Assembly (NCBI GenBank): GCA_964344155.1
Contig: CAYFMG010000019.1
Span: forward strand, 1-19,274
Direction of reading: 5' to 3'
Length of the DNA stretch: 19,274 bases
Origin: UBA6164 sp964344155
Lineage (GTDB): Bacteria > Patescibacteriota > Gracilibacteria > BD1-5 > UBA6164
Shown: positions 8,165-14,568 of the stretch, piece after piece
Layout of the letters: every line of letters starts with the position of its first letter
How positions within the stretch are numbered: the first letter of the stretch is position 1
The notes under the pieces: generated by a model
Database searches by the model: none
Seen by the model: only the letters and a program-made list of their open reading frames with translations
Told to the model about the DNA's origin: nothing
Made by a program: the position numbers and the translations under genes

Positions 8165-8815
8165 ATGAAAATAATAAGAAAAATTTCAGGTTTTACTCTA
8201 ATAGAATTATTAGTTGTTATTACTATTATAGGTATTTTAGCTACTTGAGCAGTTTCAGTTTATACTTCTCAAATACAAAAAGCTAGAGATACAACTAGAA
8301 TCACTGATATGAACGCACTTAAATGAGGTTTAGAACAAACTTTCCAAGATATGTGAATGTATCCAGGGAAAGCATCAACAATGGCTACAACAACAACTTG
8401 TGATGCTTCTGCTGCAACTTCTTCACCTTGGGATTCTTCAGTTTACTGTACAGTTAAATTAGGTTTTCTAAATTCATTACCTAAAGATCCTAAAGATGGT
8501 AAATCTGGTAATGGTTCAGCTTTAGTATATACTTATAATACAAGAGATATGCATGGTGTAGCTAATCAACAATATGAATTATCTACTTGAGTAGAGGCTG
8601 ATTGATTTAAAACATCAAAAGCTGCAAATAGTGTAGATGGTTGAAATGATGCTAATAGAGTAGAGTTTGGTATTCCATGAGTTTGAATACATACTTGTAC
8701 AAATGGTACTACTGCTTGTAGTGGTAATAGTTCAGCATCAACTATATCAGCTGCTTCATGTACAGTATTAAATGCTACTACATGACAAGTTGTTATAAGA
8801 TGAAATTGTAATTAA
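8165..8815 (+). CDS. type IV pilin-like protein with prepilin N-terminus
   Basis: This 216-residue protein starts with a short basic leader and the prepilin signature SGFTLIELLVVITIIGILAT: cleavage after Gly9, methylated Phe, and Glu at mature position 5. A single helix leads into a globular domain with QKARDTTRITDMNALKGGLE, typical of type II secretion G-type pseudopilins and type IV pilins, then a Ser/Thr/Ala-rich region with several Cys (pairs near 85-97 and 176-183, plus near the C-terminus) that could form disulfides. It would be processed by PilD and assembled into a fibre at the cell surface. Glycine is coded by both GGN and UGA. It is similar in layout to the partial pilin at 19051. 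Confidence 0.92.
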
Positions 8816-8820
8816 AAATA

Positions 8821-8848
8821 AAAAAATCATGCAATTGCATGATTTTTT
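8821..8848. terminator. bidirectional intrinsic terminator
   Basis: A perfect 12-bp palindromic stem (8821-8832 with 8837-8848, loop AATT) is flanked by A and T runs. It separates the convergent pilin-like (+) and AMMECR1 (-) genes and reaches into the stop codon of the latter. Confidence 0.88.
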
Positions 8849-9390
8849 TATTTTATATTAAAATTATCAGATACTTCAGTTTCTATTTTATATAGTATAT
8901 AATCACTTTCCTTAAATTCTTTTGTTTTTAGTTTTTCTTCCAGTACAGGTATCATGTCTTCTCATGATAGAAGTAAAGGGCTAATATTTGGTAATATAGC
9001 AGCCATTATCGTATAATCTTTTTTTATAGCAAGAACTCAATTTTTTGTAGGATCAACTTCAAGTAGCTCTTTATCTTGTAATATAGTTCTAGAGCTTATT
9101 TTATCTATTCTTATTTTTATATCTTTTTGTTCATCTAGTTTTAGTGCTTCAAATCTAGAGTCTTTTGATATAGCTGAAACTGTGTTTTCTATTAACTCTT
9201 CAGCTATAGAGTTTTTAATTTCTTTTATGTTTCAAGCTGATCATCTAACCTCACCATTTTTGTAAATAGTTACAAAGGTTGATCAAGTTTCTTCTAAAAG
9301 GGAAGTATCTTTTATTTCAAGATCTTCTATTTTTGGAGTTTTAAAATTATTTAGATAATAATCTATGGTTTGTTGTACTATTTCTATCAT
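8848..9390 (-). CDS. AMMECR1 domain-containing protein
   Basis: This 180-residue protein shows the AMMECR1 pattern: STFVTIYKNGEVRGSAGN near residues 37-54, corresponding to the family motif LRGCIG but with Ser-Ala replacing Cys-Ile; then IENTVSAISKDSRFEAL (usual DPRF) and KIRIDKISSRTIL. The family is conserved in all domains of life, often beside radical-SAM or MEMO genes; its molecular role is not settled. The altered motif is worth noting if the Cys matters. It is preceded by a palindromic repeat in the 127-nt gap to the next minus-strand gene, so it may be transcribed separately. Confidence 0.85.
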
Positions 9391-9420
9391 AATATTTAGT
9401 TTAATAATAATGTTTTTCAT

Positions 9421-9513
9421 AACTCAATCCTGAATCCTTTCTCTTACTTAAGAGAAAGGGGCTACATTTGTTTCTCCCTCTCTTAGGTAAGAGAGGGAAT
9501 TCAAGGGTGAGTT
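9421..9513. repeat. composite palindromic repeat: two hairpins inside an outer stem
   Basis: The outer arms AACTCA (9421-9426) and TGAGTT (9508-9513) extend into imperfect longer pairing. Inside are two 11-bp hairpins: 9436-9446 with 9449-9459, and 9475-9485 with 9488-9498. The inner hairpins resemble each other and the stems of the other GC-rich repeats in the window. It fills the gap between the AMMECR1 and membrane protein genes and could fold into a three-way structure. Confidence 0.75.
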
Positions 9514-9517
9514 ACGC

Positions 9518-10267
9518 TTAAATACTGTTTTTTTCTTCTTCTTCTCTAAGTGCTTCTTTTTCTTCCATTTCTATTTGGTAGAATATATCTCATAATTGAT
9601 CTTGGTTTGTATATTTGTAGTAGTAAAAGTATGTTAGTTCAAATAGTTGTTTAAAAAATGTTGTTGAGAAATTTATTATAGGTAGTAATATAACAAGTGA
9701 TATAAGTTTTGCAGAACCTGATGTAAAGGAAGTAAATATTAAAAATGTAATTATCATACTTATAAATAATCAAGCAAAGCTTCAGTATATTCAAATAAGT
9801 ATATGTCTATAGTTATTTAGTACTTCTAGTATTATACTTGTTCCAAATATTACTATTAGTGTATGGATTAGAAATACATACATGATGTAATCATAATCAA
9901 TTAATCCTGAATATATATATACTGGTGTTAGAAATATATATGTCAAAAATGCAAAGAATGCTATTTGTCATGATATAACTATATTTTTCTTGTATTTTCA
10001 TTCAGAGGTCATTACTAACAATTTATATGTTAGGTATAGTGTTATAGTTGTTCATATAAGTGTTATAATTGATAGTATAAGAGGGAATATAGAGCTTGTT
10101 TCTATTCCTATTTCTGCTGTTGCAAATGTTCAAGGGATATCTATAGAATTCCCAAGTAAAAATGTTATAATTAAAATAATAACGCTTCAAACGATTCATG
10201 CTATTAGGCTACCAAGTGAATTTATTAGTATTTCTTGGAATTCTATTTTTTTAAATTCAAAACTCAT
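9518..10267 (-). CDS. polytopic membrane protein with acidic C-terminal tail, unknown
   Basis: This 249-residue protein has about six hydrophobic segments (near 20-38, 58-80, 98-118, 130-148, 158-178, 185-205) and a Glu-rich cytoplasmic tail ending REEEEKNSI. No family motif is recognised. It follows lspA after 3 nt, so the two are probably one operon; the palindromic repeat begins 4 nt after its stop and may terminate or stabilise the message. Glycines are mostly UGA. Confidence 0.78.
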
Positions 10268-10270
10268 ATT

Positions 10271-10696
10271 TTATTTATTATTTTTATAAACTATATAGAT
10301 ATATATTATTGCTCAGATGCTTATAAATGTGTCAGCTAGGTTAAAAACAGAGAAGTGTTTTATTCATATAAAATCAATTACTTCAGAGTATAGTACTCTT
10401 TCTATTCAATTTCATATTGCTCAAGCTAGTATTAAAGCAAAGCTTAAATTAATATAACTATTATTTTTTTTCTTTTCTTCTTTTATATAATAATAAAAAA
10501 TCAAAATAATCAAAATAATAGTTATTATTTTTAGAAAAGGTATATTTATACTAAATGCAATTCAAGGGTTTTTTATAAATTCTAGGTATAAAAAATCTCA
10601 GAAAATATTTATTTTTTCCTCTAAAAATACCTTTGCTAGGTACTTACTAAATAGATCTAGTAATACTCAGGTTATCAAAATTATATAAAAAAACAT
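10271..10696 (-). CDS. lspA: lipoprotein signal peptidase (signal peptidase II)
   Basis: This 141-residue membrane protein has the LspA signatures: LLDLFSKYLAK near the N-terminus, IKNPGIAFSI, LAGAIGNGIERV, then VIDFI and FNLADTFI. Asp108 and Asp122 are the catalytic aspartate pair that cleaves the signal peptide of prolipoproteins within the membrane. Four hydrophobic segments are visible. All eight glycines are UGA. The ATG is only a few bases from the likely transcription start, so the message may be nearly leaderless. The loop between the two catalytic Asp is a little shorter than in E. coli or S. aureus enzymes. No lipoprotein was noticed in the window; the peptide-binding protein lacks a lipobox. 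Confidence 0.94.
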
Positions 10697-10724
10697 TTGA
10701 CTTTTATTAAATTATAAGTATAGT
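10697..10724 (+). promoter_or_regulatory. strong promoter of the first UGA-poor gene
   Basis: TTGACT (10697-10702), a 16-nt spacer and TATAGT (10719-10724) form a near-consensus sigma-70 type promoter. It overlaps divergent minus-strand elements (TTGACA at 10735-10730, TATAAT at 10716-10711, 13-nt spacing) that may serve lspA. Confidence 0.7.
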
Positions 10725-10767
10725 AACAGTGTCAATTCTGACATAAACAAAAAAGGGAGATATTATA

Positions 10768-11106
10768 ATGACTGAAGGACGTTTTCTTATTGGACTTTTT
10801 TCTTCTCTAGAACAAAAAAGATATCAAAGTGAAGGGGATGGAGATCTGTACATACTACTAGGGGTTAATCCTAGGGATATGACTTGTATTGAAATGAAAG
10901 GCTTCATGAGAAGTCTTCAGCGGTACACAGATAAAGATGTTGCACTTTTTGTTGAAGGAGAATCAGGAAATGAGTTTTTTATTACTGATTCATTAGATGT
11001 GGCAGAGGTTCATTCTGGAGGATACTTACCATATTATTCTACTTCTACTACGATTGCTGAAACTCATGGAGTTCCTTATGGGGAATCTTTACATTGAGTT
11101 GAGTAG
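10768..11106 (+). CDS. small protein of unknown function, UGA-poor cassette gene 1
   Basis: This 112-residue protein is unrecognised. It has its own near-consensus promoter, a strong Shine-Dalgarno (GGGAGA, 7 nt before ATG) rare in this window, and a strong terminator. Twelve of its thirteen glycines are GGN; the only UGA is three codons before the TAG stop, so under the standard code it would end ESLH and under table 25 it ends ESLHGVE. It also has a CGG codon. Visible features are DGDLYILLGVNPRDMTC, VALFVEGESGNEFFITDS and AEVHSGGYLPYYS, without signal peptide or membrane segment. The middle part lines up loosely with the next gene (see findings). It may be foreign, or highly expressed with selected codons. 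Confidence 0.8.
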
Positions 11107-11111
11107 TTTTC

Positions 11112-11145
11112 AAAAAAGGCGGGTGTGTTGAGCACCCCCTTTTTT
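11112..11145 (+). terminator. intrinsic terminator of cassette gene 1
   Basis: A GC-rich stem (GGGTG 11121-11125 with CACCC 11133-11137, extended by GG/CC with one bulge) is flanked by an A-run and a T-run (11140-11146). It is unusually GC-rich for this genome. Confidence 0.88.
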
Positions 11146-11148
11146 TGT

Positions 11149-11208
11149 TTGACTTTTTTTTGAAAAGTATTATAAGTATTAAACTAAAATTTTGAATTTT
11201 GGTATAAT
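11149..11208 (+). promoter_or_regulatory. promoter region of cassette gene 2
   Basis: Two candidates overlap. TTGACT (11149-11154), 16 nt, TATAAG (11171-11176) copies the gene 1 promoter. Closer to the gene is an extended -10, TGG-TATAAT (11200-11208), with a weak TTAAAC 18 nt upstream. The second sits 22 nt from the ATG and is the more likely main start. Confidence 0.6.
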
Positions 11209-11230
11209 ATAAAAAAAAGGGAGAACAATA

Positions 11231-11617
11231 ATGGATTTGAAGAGAGCTAAAGAAAGAAGGTTTGGAGATGGGAAAGAGCCAGTTGTAACTCATGATAACT
11301 TTGTTGAAACAGTAGATATACGACGTATATCTGAACAAGAAAGACTACAGAGTATGTTTCCTTGTGAAATAGATGGTAAGTACCATTTGTTGGAGGGGGC
11401 GGAGCATCTGAAAGAGGATAATTTAAGAGTTCAACTGTGTGAAATACAATGTAGTTGTGAATCACCAATAGTTATATATAGAGATACTGAACTCAATCTG
11501 TATTTTGTGAACTCTGCTATTGCAGCGGAAACATTTGGGCATACAATGCCTTATACTAGAGATACAGTTGAAGGACTTACACCACTTGATTGGTGTTTAG
11601 AAGAAAAAGAAGTGTAA
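11231..11617 (+). CDS. small protein of unknown function, UGA-free cassette gene 2 (weak PAS-like region)
   Basis: This 128-residue protein has no UGA codon at all; its six glycines are GGN. It carries adjacent CGA CGT codons and several GCG/CTG/CAG codons that neighbours avoid. It has a strong Shine-Dalgarno (GGGAGA, 6 nt before ATG), its own promoter and a perfect palindromic terminator. The C-terminal half, IVIYRDTELNLYFVN then SAIAAETFGH, resembles the core of PAS sensor domains (D-x-E-L-x-L-x-Y-V-N-x-A), which bind small ligands; this is a motif impression only. Four Cys lie in the middle (C46, and C72, C76 and C78 around LCEIQCSC). It is soluble and cytoplasmic. Together with gene 1 it forms a pair unlike everything around it. 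Confidence 0.82.
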   Translation: MDLKRAKERRFGDGKEPVVTHDNFVETVDIRRISEQERLQSMFPCEIDGKYHLLEGAEHLKEDNLRVQLCEIQCSCESPIVIYRDTELNLYFVNSAIAAETFGHTMPYTRDTVEGLTPLDWCLEEKEV

Positions 11618-11636
11618 TTTCTCTATTGTTGTATGT

Positions 11637-11662
11637 AAATGAGGACCCATGGGTCCTCATTT
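11637..11662. terminator. bidirectional palindromic terminator
   Basis: A perfect 12-bp inverted repeat (11637-11648 with 11651-11662, loop AT) separates cassette gene 2 (+) from mtaB (-). The right arm overlaps the TAA of mtaB, so one structure ends both transcripts. Confidence 0.88.
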
Positions 11663-12911
11663 ATTTTGTTAAAAATCACTTTACTATAGAGTTTCTTTTT
11701 ACTTCTCAACTTTTTATTTCAAAATTAGAACTATCAGCTTCTATATAATTCTGTGTCCAACCTTTCCATTTTCAATCTTTGACAAACTCTATAAGAACTT
11801 CTAACTCTTTTCAGAGATTTTCTTCTATAAAATCATCTCTTATTTCATCAGCTAAAGCCATAACTTCCCACATCCTATCTTTTTTAATTTTATCATCTAT
11901 CTGGTTAGGGAAGCTTCATGCAGGAACATTTTCTCATAAATTATGTCATGAAAAAGGAAAAGCATGTACCTTTGTTATTTTACAATCTCTTATTAAAGAG
12001 ATTGTATCTTTGAAATCATCTTCAGTTTCTCAGGGAAATCATACTATAATATCAGCTCATATGCTTATGTCTACCATATCATCTCTCTTTAAAGCCCTGG
12101 TTTTTAATAGTAAATCTTTCATATATTTTCAATCATAGTGTCTAGCCATAGATTTTAAAACATTAGTAGATCAGGATTGGATAGAGTAGTGGAAATGAGG
12201 ATATATTCTGGTATCTTTAAATAATTCTAAAACATTGTCTGTTATAAATTCAGGTCACATAGAGCTAATTCTGATTCTGGGGATTTTTGTATTATCAAGT
12301 ATATATTTTAATAATTCAGCAAATCTAGAATAACCTCACCCCCTAGCCCCCTCTCCTGCAGGAGAGGGAGGAATAGTTGAATCAAGTCACCATGCTGACA
12401 AGTTAATTCAAGTTAATACAACTTCTTTTCATCACTTTTTCTCAAAATCAAGTATCTCTTTTAAAATATCTTCTTTTTTTCTAGAAAAATGAGCTCATCT
12501 TTTTTTTACAGTTAAACAATATGTACAAAAACTATCACAACCTCACTGTATTAAAACAAACTTTTTTGTATATAACCCTTGAATGCTTTCTATTTTTTTT
12601 ATTTTATTTCAAGGATCTTCTCATAAAATTTCTATTTTATCTTTTAGGTAGTCTATTTCAGGGTATAAATCAAAAAAATCATCTTGAGCTTTTCATTTTT
12701 TAAATGCTCAGCATCAGCTTATATATAGCTTTTCTCAATTACTTAATTCCTTAGAGGTATCTTTAACAAACTTTAACCATTTTCTCTTTGCATTATCTGT
12801 TACTACGCAACTAGCTATAAAAATACCTTTTTTTCATTTTAATTGTTCAGAGTTTAGCCATTTATCTGTATAGTATTTATTTACTTTACATCAAAAAATT
12901 TTATATTCCAT
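11661..12911 (-). CDS. mtaB: MiaB/MtaB-family tRNA methylthiotransferase (probable MtaB)
   Basis: This 416-residue radical-SAM enzyme has three parts. Residues 1-100 form the UPF0004 domain with FGCKVN (Cys8), IASCVVTDNA (Cys35) and ISGCGAF (Cys67), ligands of the auxiliary [4Fe-4S] cluster. The radical-SAM core has CDSFCTYC (Cys125, Cys129, Cys132). The C-terminal TRAM-like region contains ELEVLIEFVKDGKWKG. GCKVN favours MtaB, which adds a methylthio group to t6A37 in ANN-reading tRNAs, over MiaB or RimO. Residues 180-193 (IPPSPAGEGARGGG) are encoded by an in-frame copy of the palindromic repeat in the loop after TGINLSAWG. It is divergent from rnhB-queH across 73 bp. The assignment to MtaB rather than a related subfamily is inference. 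Confidence 0.9.
12333..12374 (-). repeat. palindromic repeat inserted in-frame in mtaB
   Basis: The core is a perfect 20-bp GC-rich palindrome (12349-12368). The plus-strand left flank ACCCCCTAGCCCCC closely matches the repeat at 14651-14684. It encodes 14 residues of MtaB without breaking the frame. Confidence 0.85.
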
Positions 12912-12926
12912 TAGTTTATTTTTTTA

Positions 12927-12954
12927 TTGAATATTTTTAAATTATATATATTAT
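12927..12954 (+). promoter_or_regulatory. putative promoter of the rnhB-queH gene
   Basis: TTGAAT (12927-12932), a 16-nt spacer and TATTAT (12949-12954) lie in the AT-rich gap upstream of the ATG at 12985. The AT-richness makes chance matches likely. Confidence 0.4.
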
Positions 12955-12984
12955 ATAAAAAATAATTAATTTTAAAAGTCAAAA

Positions 12985-14190
12985 ATGAAAAAAATAAAAA
13001 TTTGAATAGATGAAGCAGGTAGATGACCATGGCTTGGGAGCGTAGTTGCTTGTGCTATGTGTTTTAATCCTGAAAATAAACCAGATAAAAATTTTTTAAA
13101 AAAAATAAATGATTCAAAGAAATTAACAGAGAAAAAAAGAGAAGAGTTATATAGAGAGTTAATACAACTTAGCCTCCCTTCAGTAAAGGGAGGTCCCGAA
13201 GGGGGAGGGATTAGTTCTCCAAAAATATTTTTTTGAGTATGAGTTGTTGATAACTATATAATAGATGAAATAAACATAAAACAAGCAAACAAGGAAGCTA
13301 TGAGAAGAGCTTTGGTTGAGTTATTAAGAAAAATAGATAATGATTCTGTTGACTCTGTAGTAATAGATTGAAGGGATAATTATAGTTTTGAAGAACTAAA
13401 AAAAGACCCTATTTTTATAGTATGATGAGATTGAAAAGTTGCTGAAATTTGAGCTGCAAGTATTATAGCTAAAGTATTTAGAGATAAATTAATGAATACT
13501 TATTCAGAATTGTATCCAGATTTATATATAGAAAAACATAAATGATATGGAACTAAAAAACATAGAGAATATTTAACAGATAAATCAAAAATAACAGGAA
13601 TACATAGAATTTCATATAAACCAGTTAAAAAAATACTTGAACAAAAACCAAAATTATTACTACACATATGTTGTTGACCAGATGCAACAGTACCAATAAT
13701 GGACCTAAAAAAAGATTATGATATAATATGTTTTTGGTATGATCCAAATATACAGCCAAAAAAGGAATATAATAAAAGATTAAAAGAGTTTAAAAAAGTT
13801 TGCAAGATAGAAAAAGTTGATTATATTGAAGGGCCTTATGATGTGGACAATTTTTTAGAGTCTATAAAATGACTTGAAAATACTCCTGAAAAATGAGAAA
13901 AATGCACAAAATGCTATGATTTGAGACTTAAAGAAACAGCAGAATTAGCTATAGAACTAGGTATAGATAATTGGACTACTACACTTAATATTTCTCCTCA
14001 TAAAAGTTTAGAAAAAATTTTTAAAATAGGGGACAAATATTCTTTAGAAAAAAAACTAAATTTTTTAAAAATAGCTTTTAGAAAAAATAAGTGATTTGAA
14101 AGAAGTGTAGAGTACACAAAAAAACATAAAATATATAGACAAAATTATTGTGGATGTGCCTTCAGTGATACTTATCCTGGAAAAAAATAA
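12985..14190 (+). CDS. RNase HII - QueH fusion protein
   Basis: A single 401-residue frame joins two enzymes. Residues 1-215 are RNase HII: IDEAGRGPWLGSVVA with Asp9 and Glu10, VIDG with Asp128, and VAEIGAASIIAKVFRD with Asp167, the four acidic residues that cut RNA in RNA-DNA hybrids. Residues about 222-401 are QueH (DUF208), the epoxyqueuosine reductase of the last queuosine step: LLLHICCGPDATVPIM (Cys229, Cys230), FWYDPNIQP, EKCTKCYDLRLKETAELA (Cys307, Cys310), NISPHKS and YRQNYCGCAFS (Cys389, Cys391). The link is only a few residues after the normal RNase HII end, HRISYKP. Residues 63-75 come from an in-frame palindromic repeat. UGA encodes both DEAGRG and CCGPD glycines. No stop or restart separates the halves. 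Confidence 0.93.
13171..13213 (+). repeat. GC-rich double-hairpin repeat inserted in-frame in the RNase HII domain
   Basis: The first hairpin has arms CCTCCCTT (13173-13180) and AAGGGAGG (13186-13193). The second is CCC-GAA-GGG (13195-13203, the GAA with a flanking A). A GGAGGGATTA tail follows. It encodes SLPSVKGGPEGGG, absent from ordinary RNase HII, in the segment between ELIQ and the SPKIFFGVGVV strand. Confidence 0.88.
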
Positions 14191-14194
14191 GGAA

Positions 14195-14239
14195 AATCCA
14201 TCACCCTATCGGGAGCTTCCTTTAACTTTAAAGGAAGCC
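14195..14239 (-). repeat. double-hairpin repeat, inverted partner A
   Basis: Read on the minus strand it has a 10-bp stem (14238-14229 with 14224-14215), a CCC-GATA-GGG small hairpin and a TGATGGATT tail, the same order of parts as the copies at 13171 and 14296. It starts 5 nt after the rnhB-queH stop and may act as its 3' structure. Confidence 0.8.
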
Positions 14240-14295
14240 ATACTATTAAAATTTTATTTTAATTTTACTTAAATATAAATAAAAACTTATTTTTA

Positions 14296-14343
14296 AGGCT
14301 CCCTTTAGTATTAAAGGGAGCTGTCCGAAGGACTGAGGGATTA
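14296..14343 (+). repeat. double-hairpin repeat, inverted partner B
   Basis: A 10-bp stem (14298-14307 with 14312-14321) is followed by GTCC-GAA-GGAC (14323-14333) and a TGAGGGATTA tail. It faces copy A across a 56-nt AT-rich spacer, so the pair forms a larger inverted repeat between rnhB-queH and the next frames. Confidence 0.82.
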
Positions 14344-14369
14344 TAATTAATAACTAACAAAAGTAAAAA

Positions 14370-14456
14370 ATGAATACAGAATTTTTATGATACTGAGAAA
14401 AAGAAGAAGATACAGATTGTTTAGAGTGTCTAAGTAATTGAAAAAAAGGGGGCTAG
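14370..14456 (+). CDS. short 28-codon frame, 5' part of a probable split gene
   Basis: The ATG frame encodes MNTEFLGYGEKEEDTDC followed by LECLSNGKKGG and stops at TAG. Three UGA codons fall where Gly is plausible. The stop comes directly after a run of seven A and five G (14441-14452). A single-base shift in that run would join this frame to the one at 14458-14568, giving about 65 residues. So this may be a frameshifted gene, a programmed frameshift, or two separate tiny frames. No family recognised. Confidence 0.4.
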
Positions 14457-14457
14457 T

Positions 14458-14568
14458 TTGTTAAAAGTGTTGGAAAAAGAATATTGAACAGATAGAGTAT
14501 TAGAGCTTAGAAGAGAAATGAAAACACCTAGACAAATACAAGAAATTTTAGAATCTGAAAATAAATAA
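14458..14568 (+). CDS. short frame with TTG start, 3' part of a probable split gene
   Basis: From TTG at 14458, preceded by a G-rich Shine-Dalgarno-like AGGGGG, it encodes LLKVLEKEYGTDRVLELRRE followed by MKTPRQIQEILESENK. This is a helical, charged 36-residue segment. Its TAA overlaps the ATG of the next gene (TAATG), which suggests translational coupling and therefore that this frame is really translated, either from this start or by frameshift from the ATG at 14370. Confidence 0.5.

Noticed and set aside
9990..10289. Plus-strand frame of about 99 codons
   Set aside because: It is antisense to the membrane protein gene at 9518-10267, which has the better composition and tight linkage to lspA.
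11048..11468. Two minus-strand frames across the cassette genes
   Set aside because: They overlap genes with clear promoters, Shine-Dalgarno sites and terminators on the plus strand and run through a terminator.
11779..12138. Plus-strand frame of about 119 codons
   Set aside because: It is antisense to the radical-SAM and C-terminal part of mtaB, whose motifs are clear.
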